Shown here: in pieces, positions 24,354-36,186 of the stretch | Numbering within the stretch: the first letter of the stretch is position 1 | Layout: each line of letters starts with the position of its first letter | NCBI GenBank assembly: GCA_022393335.1 | Contig: JAJEKB010020906.1 | Coordinates: 655,451-719,450, forward strand | Reading direction: 5' to 3' | Origin: Macrotrachela quadricornifera | Lineage: Eukaryota > Rotifera > Eurotatoria > Philodinida > Philodinidae | Length of the DNA stretch: 64,000 bases | Position numbers and translations under genes: made by a program | The notes under the pieces: model-generated | The model's database searches: none | Told to the model about the DNA's origin: nothing | What the model saw: the letters and a program-made list of their open reading frames with translations, nothing else

Positions 24354-24574
24354 AAATCCGCAATGCTGATCATCCATCGCGAGAAAAACTGACCAAAATG
24401 GAGATAAATATAATACACAGAAGCTAATTTATGGAAAATCGCATATCGAAACACCTCTGATTCGATAAAATTTGAGGTTGAAAAAATCTCCTTGGACAAA
24501 AGTCCGATATCATAAACATTTGATCATTAGTCCAGCTGTAAACCCACGTTTTTTTTTGATCCTCTTGTTCCTTT

Positions 24575-24646
24575 GACGTTGGCACAAACATACATACATA
24601 CACAGAAACGCATTTTATTTCATATGAACCTCACTTCAGCTGAATG
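24575..24646 (-). repeat. CCCTCGACTG-family end, minus copy
   Basis: On the minus strand: CATTCAGCTGAAGTGAGGTTCATATG, then AAATAAAATGCGTTT and a GTATGTATGTTTGTG run. More diverged than the other copies at the extreme end. Confidence 0.55.
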
Positions 24647-25152
24647 AAAAGACTCGTTTTTCACTGGTCGATTTTTACTGACAAGTGGTCAGTCGGATGA
24701 AAAATATGATTACAGTTTTAGATTCCCGGCCATCGATAACTTCTACTGAACTTTCATCAAAAGATTAAAAAACTCTAATATAAAAAAGCTCATTTTTCAT
24801 TAGTCCATTTTTGCTGACCAGTGGTCAGTTGGATCAAAAAATTCAAAAACTAATAGTGCCATTCGATTCCTCAACCCCGATTACCTTTGATCAAACTTTA
24901 TACAAAACATAATTGTTTTCTTTAAAACATGCTTTTTTTTACCTTTGACCCCGACGACAAGCAAACTATTTTTTTTCACATGACCCTCCTTTCAGTCGAA
25001 GGAAAAAGTAATAAAATCATTTAAAAAGATAAATGAAAAATAATAATGTATTAAATATCTTAACTTCGAGAAAAGTACATCTTATGTAAATACAGTATTT
25101 AATCGATTAAACTCGCATTCAAATATATTTTATTTTAAATAAGAAAAGACTT

Positions 25153-25225
25153 CGAGCTAGTATAGCTTAGTGATGTATATAAACGACTTCTAATCACTGG
25201 TTCATCTGTTCAAATCTGCTCGTCA
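25153..25225 (+). tRNA. tRNA-like sequence, degraded (possible Arg-TCT) or SINE head
   Basis: The stretch has a box-A-like TAGCTTAGTGATG, a GACTTCTAATC segment that would place TCT in an anticodon loop, and a box-B-like TGTTCAAATCT, with tRNA spacing. Acceptor and anticodon stems pair poorly, so it is probably a tRNA pseudogene or the head of a tRNA-derived SINE rather than a working tRNA. Confidence 0.35.
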
Positions 25226-25229
25226 TCGC

Positions 25230-26040
25230 TTAAAGTAAAATTCAGTCTATTTATCAGGGTAGGCTAAGACCATCGGAAAATGCTAATCATGGTGACTCAG
25301 TTTGAATCTTAGATGGATTCCAATATGTTTTTCAAAATTTTTAGATTTTTTATAAAACGCTTCGAATGTTTCACTGGGGACACGTTTAGGCGCGTTTGCT
25401 GTTTTAAATGATTAAAAAAATCATAGATAAGTTACTCAATCTACAAGTTTTACAATGGTTTAATCAATTGAACAATTATAGAAGATAAAACTAACTGATG
25501 GAATCCTTAAGCAAGAACGTGAAATTGGTCTCGGATAGCTTAACTCAAATTATCTTCGTTGATTTCCATATCAGAGATGCACGGGGCACGGGGTAGAAGA
25601 TCTACGGAGCGGGACGGGTGAGCGATGGAAAAATCTCTTGAAAACAGAGTTGTCTTCATCTTTTTCGAAATCTCAACATATACGTCCATCTCAACTTGTG
25701 TAAACACCAAACAAGTGGTGTATTTGCTGAAGAAAGGTGAAATCTCAGCAACTATTATGACTAAATTAATTTTGACATCATAAAAATGCAAAATTACCAA
25801 AATTTATAAATCATACAGGATGATTCACCTATTTTTACTAATTTTCGTCAATCTATTGTATTTCCATAAAATGTCAGAAACTTTTTTATTTCTATATGAT
25901 TAGATATAACGTTGATTGCTCTATCTAATGGTATAGTTTTCATTCGATTTATTTCATGTGTTAGTTAAAAAATGAATAAAGTTTCGGGAAGTAGGCAAAC
26001 AAAAATATTTTTTTCTATGGAATTTCGAGATATTTCCTTC
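25230..26040. other. No recognised gene
   Basis: AT-rich; the small minus-strand frame at 25540-25800 shows no recognisable domain. Confidence 0.45.
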
Positions 26041-26041
26041 G

Positions 26042-26778
26042 AGTAATTATGATGTATTGAACAAATGAATATATTTCGTTTTTATATAGTTCAATAGAGA
26101 AATAAATTCTTTATCGAACGAAAGATTTTTTAGCAATTTATTTTCCACTTTGATTGAAAATTTAGTCAATGTTTAGCAACTTTTTTTGATAAAAGTTCAT
26201 TTACAAAATGATTCATATTTTATACATAAGACTTGTGGCTTTCGCCTAAAACATCGTTTGAAATTGTAGTCTTTTTTTTTCGTTTTTTTATATTAATAAA
26301 AATAAAACTAGTGAAAATAGCTAAACCATCCTGTAATTTACTCGACAAAGACATATATATGAATTTTTTATTAAAAAAAATTGTTAAACATTCACTAAAT
26401 TTCCAGTCACAGTGGAAAATAATAAATTTATACGAGAAGAAATGAATAGTGACAAAATCTTTAGTTTTTGACGATTTTCGGAAGAATTTCAACGTTTCGA
26501 CAGTCTAAGTTGTCATTATCAAGAATCCACTATCTATATTATCTACCATAAAATATCATTTTGAAGCCTTTATATCACGAGTAATTAATAATAGATGTAT
26601 TAGTCTAAAACTAAAGATATTGTCACTATTCATTTCTTCTCGTATACATTATATTGCCTTCAAATAAAATTTAGGAAAATAAGTTTCGAAAAAATATATA
26701 GTTCAATAGAGAATTCATTTCTCTATTGAACTATATAAAAACGAAATATATTCATTTGTGCAATACATTATAATTACT
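26042..26778. repeat. Inverted-repeat element, 69-bp arms plus inner arms
   Basis: Outer arms 26042-26110 and 26710-26778 are near-perfect inverted copies (AAATGAATATATTTCGTTTT, ATAGTTCAATAGAGAAAT). Inside, 26428-26470 and about 26605-26647 form a second inverted pair (GAGAAGAAATGAATAGTGAC). It looks like a non-autonomous foldback element; no coding frame or duplication was identified. Confidence 0.75.
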
Positions 26779-28021
26779 CTCATATCTTCCAGTTCGTAGC
26801 TAGATGCGTTTCCACTTACGCCACAGAAGCACAATCGAATAGTCAGTTGAATAAGAAAAAAAAAGATCTTTGCATTTGTCATCAAAATAGAAATATTAAT
26901 TTATTTTAAAACAAAATTCATGTATTCAATCGATTGTACACAAAGTCAAGTATATTTCTGTGAATTGTTCTTTGAAATTGTTTTGCGGAGAGAGAAAATC
27001 TCATTCGTCATAAGGGCTTCTTCAGTACGCCCCGCGCTATAGTTGATGCCTATGCTTCGTCGTCTGAACTTGTATGAAACACAGATCTTTTCATCTTACC
27101 CTTTATCAGTTAGACAACCTTAGAAGAAAACATGTGACCGATGCAACTTCAGACAACAGAGTATTGTTGTGAGCTATAACAGGAAACGGTGCAAAATATA
27201 TCTAAGAAGGTTCGTTCGTCATCGAAGAACTGATGTTTATATGAATTGAAAATTTTAAAAATTTTCTTTCAACCTGAGTAAATAACCGTAATTTCCTATT
27301 TTGTTTAGATATAAATATATTGCTGTTAAATATAGACAATTTTTCGAAGACCTTAAAAGATGATTATCGTCCAATAATAACTTCTCTTTTATTCATTGAT
27401 TATTGATTTCACAAAATCAGTTTTTGTCACCAGATTTCTAGCAGAAGCTGTGTTGTTTTTTAAGTATTTGTTTTTAACTTTATCGTGTTCTTATATTCTT
27501 ACGAAAAGTATCGAGATAATGTTTACAAATAATAGTTTAGATATAACGATGAATTCTGACATTAAAATTGAAATCTAAAAACTTAACAATATCTATTTTA
27601 TGTTGACAATGAAAAAACCAAGCATAGATAGAAACATCTTGAAAAAGCAAACTAATTCTTAATGACTAAATAATAGGTAGTAAATGCAGTATTACTCGTA
27701 AAGCAATTCATTAGGAAACTATTGTTTGTTTTTTCGTCGTAATAGATTGATCATAGTTATATATATAATAGAATAGTACATAATAAAAGATATAAATAAG
27801 TAGATGTTTTAATTAAAATAATTCTTTACTAACATTTTACTACAACAATTCGACTATTAGCCAAATGACATTTAAATAGAACAAACAAGCAATTGAAAAT
27901 TATTGTAGAGTTAATTCATCTTGAATTAAACGCATGTCAGTATATGTGAGTGCTATGAGCACGAACTCAAGTTTATTTTTGATAACTGAATGTTACTCAT
28001 CGGAAACTTGAAAGTAATATG
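26779..28021. other. No recognised gene
   Basis: AT-rich sequence without supported features. Confidence 0.5.
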
Positions 28022-28906
28022 TATACCCCTGTCCGGAAAGTCCGTGCAACTATATTAAAATAGTGCGTTTGAGCCATTTCACTTACAGAATCGTACGGAA
28101 AATGCATCTTTACCATCATTAACGGCTTTCTGGATTGATTACAAGCTTTTCCAAGTTTAGTATTTATCACTGTTTAGATAGAAGGTCTCAGAATATTCGA
28201 AAATGTTGAAACTATCCACATATGACATGTTGGATATTTCCAACAACTTTTGTTGGTTTTTTCCACATTTTACCGTAAATTGTATAGGAATATTCCCAAT
28301 AGACTACGTGATTAGAACTGTTGAAGACTACCTTAGTAATCCTGATTCGAAGTTTTTTTCTAATGGTATACCCCTGTCCGGAAAGTCCGTGCAACTATAT
28401 CAAAACATTGTGTTTAAGCCGTCTTACCTACAGAATTGTACAGAAAATATATCTTTATCACGGTTAACAGCTTTGTGCGTTATGACAAGGTCTATATTTA
28501 TTAAATATAATGTCCATCATTAGCAACCACACGTTGCCAACAATCTTGTAAAGTACTTATACCATTAGAAAAAAACTTCGAATCAGGATTACTAAGGTAG
28601 TCTTCAACAGTTCTAATCACGTAGTCTATTGGGAATATTCCTATACAATTTACGGTAAAATGTGGAAAAAACCAACAAAAGTTGTTGGAAATATCCAACA
28701 TGTCATATGTGGATAGTTTCAACATTTCCGAATATTCTGAGACCTTCTATCTAAACAGTGATAAATACTAAACTTGGAAAAGCTTGTAATCAATCCAGAA
28801 AGCCGTTAATGATGGTAAAGATGCATTTTCCGTACGATTCTGTAAGTGAAATGGCTCAAACGCACTATTTTAATATAGTTGCACGGACTTTCCGGACAGG
28901 GGTATA
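28022..28906. mobile_element. Near-perfect palindrome built from a mariner-type element
   Basis: Arms 28022-28370 and 28558-28906 (349 bp each, no indels, essentially identical) begin at TATACCCCTGTCCGGAAAGT and its complement. The central part starts with another copy of the same terminal repeat at 28367 and encodes, on the minus strand, the C-terminus of a transposase. So 28367-28906 is a deletion derivative with both ends. The left 349 bp is an inverted duplicate of its 5' part, joined at the shared hexamer GGTATA. Confidence 0.9.
28501..28725 (-). pseudogene. mariner/Tc1-type transposase C-terminal fragment
   Basis: A minus-strand frame ends VEDYLSNPDSKFFSNGI, then a W-Q-R-V-V-x-N-D-G-x-Y-I pattern and stop. 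This is typical of the last 40 residues of mariner/Tc1 transposases, where F..GI..L...W...V...DG.Y recurs. The catalytic core is absent. The first 57 residues are duplicated word for word on the plus strand at 28203-28373 because both lie in the palindrome arms. Confidence 0.55.
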
Positions 28907-29640
28907 ACTACGCTAAAAAGATTCATGATTCGGAAGAGTAAGATTTGATCTTTAGTAGGTGCTCATTCAAAACCTTGTCTGCACATCACTCTCAATCAGA
29001 CAGCCGTCTTCATGTTAGTTATTTTCATGTGATGATAAAATGAAGATCGAGGTTCAAAGAATTTCAAAAATGAATTCTAGCAACCATTAATGAATTCTCT
29101 GGAACAACTGTATCACAAAGTCCTATTGACTTGTTCTAATTGATTTTTATGATGAATATAAGGAAAGATGTACGAGGCTCTTCGGTTTTTTACTCTTATC
29201 AGTTGAATTTGCTTCTCTATTTGAACCATTAACTGCCTAATTATTCACTTTTCATTCTTTAAAACGATTTTCGAACATGAAACAAATCACTGTAATGATA
29301 TTACTGTATTGAGTAGCGCATTTTATACAAAAAGAACTTGTTTCCTATAATTAGCACGTCATTTCTGACGCTGTTAGTCAACTGTTTTAGTGACAAATAA
29401 CAGTATCTCTCACATCTTTACATTTTGCCAATGAAAACTGCTTACAATCGTCAAAGGACACATTTTCTCTAAATATTATAAAGAACTTAATGATATATCT
29501 TTTAAAGCAATCTAATTTTTGCCATATTACTGTGCCAAAGTAAATGAAAAATAAATTTTGTTTTCAATATGCTTCTTATTTTGAATATAATGAGAAGTAG
29601 AAATCTTTAATACATCTTTTTTTTTGTGTCCTCAAAAAGT
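28907..29640. other. No recognised gene
   Basis: AT-rich sequence without supported features. Confidence 0.5.
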
Positions 29641-29645
29641 TAATA

Positions 29646-30593
29646 CACTCTCAAAAATCGGTTAGTGTGTCCGTCCGTCCGTTTACACAATAACTCTTCA
29701 TAATTACACTTGATTAAGCTGAAATTTTGTGCACAGGTTTGTCTCATCAACATCTCGGTCAAGAGAAGAAGATGGTCAGATCACCCCTGAGGGAGAGTAG
29801 AGTGATTTTTTTCTCAGAATTATTCACAATATATGTATAAATCGACTCAGTTTTTAACGCTGATTCTGAATATGATATTAGTTTTGAATCAAATTGTAGT
29901 TTTTTAAGTGAAAGTTGCCTAAATATGTCTTGGGTGACTAGCGATTTTGAGCTGTTCTAGATGCATAGTTTTGTCTCTACTAATATGAGTTGTCAAATGA
30001 AAAAAATCCGAACGCGATAGTTATTTATATTGCTCGATTATTATGAAAATACTGATAGATCCATGAGGTTCTCTAGGACCATAATCTCGCTAGATAAAAG
30101 CCCAAACCCATTCGGAAATAACTCCTTCTACCCAGTTTTCTAAGCTGATCAAGAATCTGAATTCATTTTCTGTGATATCTTCAGATATAATATCACTCTG
30201 GGAGTTGAGTCAATGATCACTAGATAGGGTTGCCTACAGTGTCATCCATGCTAATTTAGCTGCGCGGATTTTTTATTTTTATAATTTAGTGCCAAAAGAT
30301 GTGTCTCGATGAGATCTATGCCTTGTAAAAAAAAATAAGCCTAGGATATCGTGTACAAGATGAAAAATTCCAAAATTCCACCTCCCGGAATATAATATTT
30401 CTTCGGATATCCTCAGTTTTTGACTTTAAGCACTTCTTGTATCTGATAACTTACTCACTTGAGTAGAATGAATTTGTAGACTAAACTGTTTTCTGTCCAA
30501 ATGAGATGTCTCAGAGCTCAAATGAGCAATCCGTTGACGAGATAAGATTAGAATGCTGAGCATAGACTCAAGATAGATGGTTTTTCGAGAGTG
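29646..30593. mobile_element. Possible 0.95-kb element with CACTCTC ends
   Basis: The left end CACTCTCAAAAATCGG follows a TA. The right end is the complement of CACTCTCGAAAAACCA. The right flank is TC rather than TA. A GTCCGTCCGTCCG run lies near the left end. Weakly supported. Confidence 0.3.
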
Positions 30594-31015
30594 TCGATAA
30601 AAAGCAAATTGTCATCACTTATTTTCACTTTTTGAAGTACACATATTAATCTCAACAAAAAAATTTCACTTTTTCAGAGATTGAAAAGAAAACAGTATGC
30701 TTAGCAAAAGGTTTCTCTAGGCATGTCTTTATGAATATAAACTTTGAACATATCTCTACCACTGATTAAAAATCAGTTCGTTTGCTGGAGCCGTAATAGA
30801 GATATTCAATTTCTTTTTCGGTAAAGTGACTTTTACACCACCCTGTATTTAGCAGCAAACATGCTAAAAATTTAGACAATCTTGTCTAATAGCTTACCAT
30901 CATCATCATATTCTCATCGTCACCCTCAAAAAAATTGTTTGCTCTTTTAAAATAGTCAATATTATTGATCCAGATGCTTCTCATGATAGAAAATAGTTTG
31001 TAGAAAACTCAATAA

Positions 31016-32443
31016 TCACACTATTGAAAAGTGCAAAAAAATAAGAACGATAACGAATAAGTATCCAACAAGAGTTTGTTTTGTTCGAGAGGCAGATGCA
31101 TGAGCAAGGTCGATGTCAAAACATTCAAATAGTGACATGTGAATTTGCTCTACTGTTTCAATAATCTCGTTTGACAGTTCAGTTGGCTGAGTAGTATCTC
31201 CATTCGAAAGAACAATCACTCCCAAATTATTCTTTTCATTCGTTAGCATCAAATGTAGCACACCTGGTATCGCACCAGTGTGACCAATGTATCGACGGCC
31301 ATGGTTCAGCGTATACCAATACCAAGCCAAACCGAATTCTGATGGTGGTTGTCGTCCCGTCGAATTACCTGTCACATCTTGATTTTAAGGTGGTATGAGG
31401 TCGCCCCCACTACTGTTCGCATTTCAGCAATGGATCGAGTATGAAGAATATTAGAGCCATTGTTGAGAAACATTTGAAGGTATACAGATAAAGTACGTGC
31501 TGACATACGTAAAAGAGCAGAAGGATAAGGACTGAAACCAAAATGTGAAATATGAAGCCAAGTGGGTAGATTTCCCTAGAGAATAAAGGATCAAAGTCAA
31601 TGTTTCTGATCAAACTGGCACATTTACCGGAATCTGTGTGACATGTAATTGTGGTATCTGTTGGTTCCATCCTGCTTGATATGATGAATTGAATGCATAA
31701 GCATAATGTTTAACAATATCATCTGTGTTTGCAAAGTCAGCTACACGAACACCGACTTTCATGATGTCGATGCCCAATGGTGTTAAAATTTTTTGTTTGA
31801 TATAGTCAATATAGGACATGTTTGTTACTCGTTCAACAATCAGTGCAGCCAGCGCTGTACCCTCATTTGAATACGATGTCACAGTGCCTGGTGGTTTTGG
31901 CAACCAGTACGATGTATTTGGGTTCACATATTTAAAACAAAAATCAGCCAATGATTCATTGAACACATCATCATTGGGTTGATAATAAGTATTTCGCACT
32001 AGTGGATTGACATAGATCGAAGCCGAGTGTGAAAGTAATCTGCGTAAAGTAATCGAATGGGAAGGATATTTTGGATGGAAAATGCGTCTTTCAGGCTCTA
32101 ATAAATATCGATTAACATCTGTATCAAGATCGATGAGTTCTTGTTCAACAAGTTGCATAACAGCAGCTGCAATGAATGTTTTTGAGATCGAAGCAAGAGT
32201 AAAAATGGATTTGTCAATATTCATCGACTGGTTTGGTGACAAAGATTGTAAGCCATACGCTTGTTTGTAGAGTGTATGAGTAGCATTAACCACGATGATT
32301 ACAGCACCTGGAATATGCACGTTCTGAAGGGAGTCTGTTATCGATTGTTGATTCGGACAATTTAAATTATTGATAGCTACAATGTCGAAAACAAGAGCAA
32401 GCAGCACGAACAACAAAGATGCCATCATACTATTCGACTTCAT
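31016..32443 (-). pseudogene. Beta-lactamase-fold serine hydrolase (LACTB/PBP4b-like), frameshifted
   Basis: Exon 1 (32443-31628) starts MKSNSMM with a hydrophobic signal or anchor segment. It carries the S-x-x-K nucleophile motif in IFTLASISKTF and the Y-x-N motif in TVTSYSNEG. A 52-bp phase-0 intron (31627-31576, GTAAAT...CTCTAG) leads to exon 2 (31575-31016) with the third motif in YIGHTGAIPG and a C-terminal membrane segment (VGYLFVIVLIFLHF). Class C-type enzymes of this fold hydrolyse D-Ala peptides, beta-lactams or esters. In exon 2 the expected frame G-G-D-L-I-P-P is lost because a G-run (five Gs near 31408) is one base short, and an in-frame TAA follows before NQDVTG. Exon 2 is 560 nt, not a multiple of three. 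So the gene is broken as read, or carries assembly errors. A splice-acceptor-like TTTCGTTGCAG ends 16 nt before the ATG. Confidence 0.8.
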
Positions 32444-32519
32444 ATAAAAATCCTTTTGACTGCAACGAAATCTTATCGTTGATGAGGCTCGGATAAAACG
32501 AAAAAATAAATACAAACGA

Positions 32520-33550
32520 AGTTATTTTATTATCGACAACTTTCATTCTTTTTCTCCAGTAGCTATGCTAATCTTACATGAGGATTAAAGTGAGATGAAT
32601 ATTTCGAGATAAGAACGATGGATTGTAAGTAAAGTATATATGGTATTTTGAAGTGGTTTACAACAAGATAATAATTTTCTTCAACTGATTCGTAGTCAGA
32701 GCTAAGAGAGTTTATTTTTTATGAAGTGAATATCATCAATCTTGAGGATTAAGGTGAGGATGAGTTTGAAAACTATACAATTAATTCGAAAGAGAATGCA
32801 TTTAACGAGTTCACTCGGAAACAGGGGCGTAACCAAGCGGGGGGAGCAAATGGGCAATTGCCCATTTCATTTGAAGGTGTGCCCATTGAAAGTTAGTTGT
32901 TTCAGAATTTCAATTTTAATGTTCACATGCATCCTTTGCTCGCTTTTTATATTTCTACTTACTAATTAAGAGAAATGGGCTTCCTTGGGTTGTGCATTCT
33001 TGTATGTTCTTTGAAGCAAAAAAAAATATACAGATTGAAGGACAATAGAGACCTCTTCTCGATAAAGTGAACTATTTTTGATCCTTGCTTGGTGATTATC
33101 TGTTTTTTCAGTCCCATAGTATAAGGCTGAAAATTCTGTCATAGTCCTTGTACTACAATCTCAACAATTTCCTCCAAATCTTTTTGCTTTAAACATGAAA
33201 AATACTCATTTAGTTAATATTTTTTATTTTCTATGTATTTTACATAGTGTTCTTATTAGAAAACATTGCCTGTAAGTCGCTAAGAAATAGCTTACAAAGA
33301 CGAAAATTTTCACATAGGTAGAACGTCCATTCTTTGTCTTCTCTTTGCTATCATCAATAAATCGTACTCTTATAAATGACGTAGTCACATAAATGTATGA
33401 CGGATTGGCAAGAGCAAGTGATGAGGATATTCTCCTAGCACATACAGTAAATCTTACGTCACATCATCTTGAAGATCAAAACCAAGTAATAAAATATCAA
33501 ATAATCGGACATTGTCTCGATACAGTTGTTTATTCAACAACAATAGTTGT
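32520..33550. other. No recognised gene; possible hAT end at 32822
   Basis: At 32822 CAGGGGCGTAACCAAGCGGG followed by GGGCAATTGCCCATTT resembles the common hAT terminal sequence starting CAGGGGCG. No partner end or duplication was found. The rest is AT-rich. Confidence 0.35.
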
Positions 33551-33755
33551 TATATCCCTTTGACCCCTGAATTTTTTCTACTAAACCAAATTTGAGGAAA
33601 CTTGGTGTAGACTAACTAGGTGACATAAAGGAAGCATGTGTCTAAGTTGCAATAAAAAATTACATGATTGTACAAAGATTAAGAGACTTTCGTTATTGTT
33701 GCATTTTGAAAAAATTATCATTATAGGTACTGTATAGTATTTATTGATTTCATTA

Positions 33756-35407
33756 CTAATATACATAGTTTTGATGATACAATAAAAAACAATCTTTCAC
33801 ACAGAGACCAATACAACAAAAAGTACAAATGACATTTGTCCTTTTCTCTTTTTCTTTTGTACTACAATACGCACATCGACGATAAGTAGAAATTACTTGT
33901 GGCATACGAGCCAAAAGTTCTTGTTTTTCAGAATTCTCGATGTTACTTATGCTCTTTTCGATGTATTTCTTCTTCTGATTACTTATCGCCAACGGTCTTC
34001 CTACCCTATTTCTACTGCAATAATTACCTACGAGTGCAGTACTAATAGACGAAATATATTCTAATGCGCTAGTATTAGAATAAGAGAAGTACTTATAATA
34101 AATAAACGAATTTACTAATGACATATTTAGAAAATACAAAAATATTCTGGTCCAATTTCTTTTTGACTTTCGATCGATTGCATAGCATTTTATCTTCTGA
34201 GCAGATAAATCCACTCCTCCCATAAACTTATTATATTGACTTATCGCCAGTGGACAAGGAATTTGTCTTCTACTTCCATCTTTACTTCGTCGGCCTACTT
34301 CGCAGAAAACAGTGGGATCAAAATAATTCGACGCAACAAAAACCTCTTTTTTATCCATCCATTTTATTACGGAGATTCCATTAGATGTTACATATCGATA
34401 ATCGCCTCTTTCAAGTTTTTCCTTTTTTTTAGTTCAATTGGAAAGTATCTTCTATTTGACCGAATCGTGCCTGTAGCTGAAACATTTTTTTTCTTCAACT
34501 CATAAAGCAATTGTAAAGAATTAAAAAAACTGTCAAAAAACAGCTGACGATTCTTTAGGTCTATTCCATTTATAAGAGCCATAACTACACGTTCTCCTAA
34601 TGGTACATCTCGTTTCGGATCTTTACCAGTATAAACTTCAAAGTTATATACATATCATGTAGTTGACTCACTCAACACCCATACTTTATATCCTCTCTTA
34701 GTCGGTTTCAATGGTTCGTATTGTTTTATAGAAGATCTACCTTTGAACTTTATAAGTGTTTCGTCTATCGGAATACATGACCCAAGAGAATAATTCTGTT
34801 GGAAATTTTTTCTCAAAAGATTTAGAAAATCATTTACTTTATATAACTTATTATAATAAGGAGAGTCTCTTGAAGGCATTTTGGTATTATCCGCAAGATG
34901 AATATTACAGAACAGTTTATAAAAATTGTCTCGTGTCATTATATTAGCAACAGCTGGTGTAAAAAAGTTTTTATCTTGACTCCAATAGTCGTCAATTCTT
35001 GGCAACTTGTGAAATCCCATAATAAATAAAATACCAAAAAATGCGAGCATTTCGTTTTCATTCACTTCTTTCCATTTTGTGATGTCTTCACCATTTTCAA
35101 TACAACGTTGCTTCCCATAAATATTCGTCTGATCTATAATTAGTATGATCATATCTTGACTAATAAACTTGAAAAATGAATCTATTGGTGTAATTTTATT
35201 GCTATTTCCAAGTGCATATCCATCAAAATAGTTGCAAGAGGAAGAAAAGCATGAGTTGTCCATTTTCCATTTCCATCCATTTATTGAACTTTGATCAAGT
35301 TCTTCAACCAATGAATCATTATCTTCAGAACTGCTGTTATTAAGTTCATATAAACTAATTACACTTTCATTATCACTGGATAGATCATCATCAGAATCTG
35401 AATCCAT
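33756..35407 (-). pseudogene. piggyBac transposase (two lesions)
   Basis: Starts MDSDSDDD with an acidic N-terminus. The DDE_Tnp_1_7 core follows: FFGILFIMGFHKLPRIDDYW, then the first catalytic Asp in CIPIDETLIKFKGRS, the second in LFFDSFFNSLQLL and the third in FMGGVDLSAQKIKCY. A C-terminal Cys-rich finger (CAYCSTKEKEK...CTFCCIGLC) completes the roughly 550-residue protein. Two lesions are seen: TGA at 34657-34655 after SESTT, and a one-base shortage in the A-run of the codons before ELKK (near 34435). The frame then resumes as GDYRYVTSNGISVIKW. All other sequence is open, so this copy decayed recently. Confidence 0.9.
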
Positions 35408-35489
35408 TGTATATTGTGTCGTTTTACGTTGTATGTATAAATCTGGTTTTGCTTTTTTTTTAAATATTTATATATGACATAATGTCTAC

Positions 35490-35511
35490 ATATATATATA
35501 TATATATATAC
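35490..35511. repeat. (TA)n microsatellite
   Basis: An uninterrupted TA run of about 11 units upstream of the piggyBac transposase start. Confidence 0.9.
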
Positions 35512-35989
35512 ACTCAAATATCGACTAATCTATAGAAATTTCTGGAAGATTCCAAAAACTTTGATGACTCAATAGGCTAAGTCATATATCTCAGCGCAAT
35601 GAATTATGATTTTAAATACTTGAAATCAAAACTTTTGGATCGAAAGTTTTGGACTATAGAAATTTGACAAATTATAGATACCAATGTCCTTCATATACCC
35701 TATATCAGTGTAATCGTGTACGGACCTCTTCTAATTTTAACATTTATTGAAAATATATCTCCAAGATTCTCAAAACCTCGCACACTTTCAAAAGTTCTGA
35801 AAGATTTTAAATTTTTCGAGTGGTGGGAAGTATATTTCCCACCAGGGGTCAAAGGGTTAAATTAAATCAATATTGAATAAGAATTAATGACAAACGTGAA
35901 ATTTGATTAATATCACACTATTGATATTGATTACAATGTTATCGTAGGAATAGAAAGGGTTTTTTACTATTTTTTTCAATTCTGATGAA

Positions 35990-36050
35990 GATGACGAGAA
36001 GCAAGGAAATAAATGCATTTTATTTCATATGATTCCCCTTCAGTCGAGAG
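35990..36050 (-). repeat. CCCTCGACTG-family end, minus copy
   Basis: On the minus strand: CTCTCGACTGAAGGGGAATC then ATATGAAATAAAATGCATTT. It lies 137 bp beyond the stop codon of the transglycosylase-like gene. Confidence 0.65.
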
Positions 36051-36186
36051 AATAGTCTTTCGTGTATTATTAGAATAGCAACAATGTTAGCTAAATAGTC
36101 GTGACTAAAAAGGTGCTTAAATAATTAGAGAGAAGATAGAAAATGTTTAGAGCCTAATAAGTTTTTGCCACAAGATTTGTTTGTTA

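Larger units (their letters stand above)
20540..25002. mobile_element. Putative 4.5-kb element with CCCTCGACTG terminal inverted repeats
   Basis: The left end, CCCTCGACTGAAGGGAGGTT, and the right end (complement of CCTTCGACTGAAAGGAGGGT) are inverted. Further inside, GAATGGTACTATTAGTTTTT at 20684-20703 pairs with AAAAACTAATAGTGCCATTC at about 24846-24865, so the terminal repeats extend for roughly 200-300 bp. Two more copies of the same end lie inside near the right side. No transposase could be read. Target duplication is not clear. It may be a nest of several elements rather than one. Confidence 0.5.
33556..35856 (-). mobile_element. piggyBac element, nearly complete
   Basis: The 2.3-kb element has ends CCCTTTGACCCCTG (left) and the complement of CCCTTTGACCCCTGGTGGGA (right). 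TTAA, the piggyBac target, follows the right end at 35857-35860. The left flank reads ATAT instead of TTAA. The transposase fills the element on the minus strand. Confidence 0.88.

Noticed and set aside
28203..28523. Apparent pair of related genes, plus 28203-28523 and minus 28501-28725, with the same first 57 residues
   Set aside because: The identity is caused by the inverted-repeat arms; only the minus-strand frame ends like a transposase.
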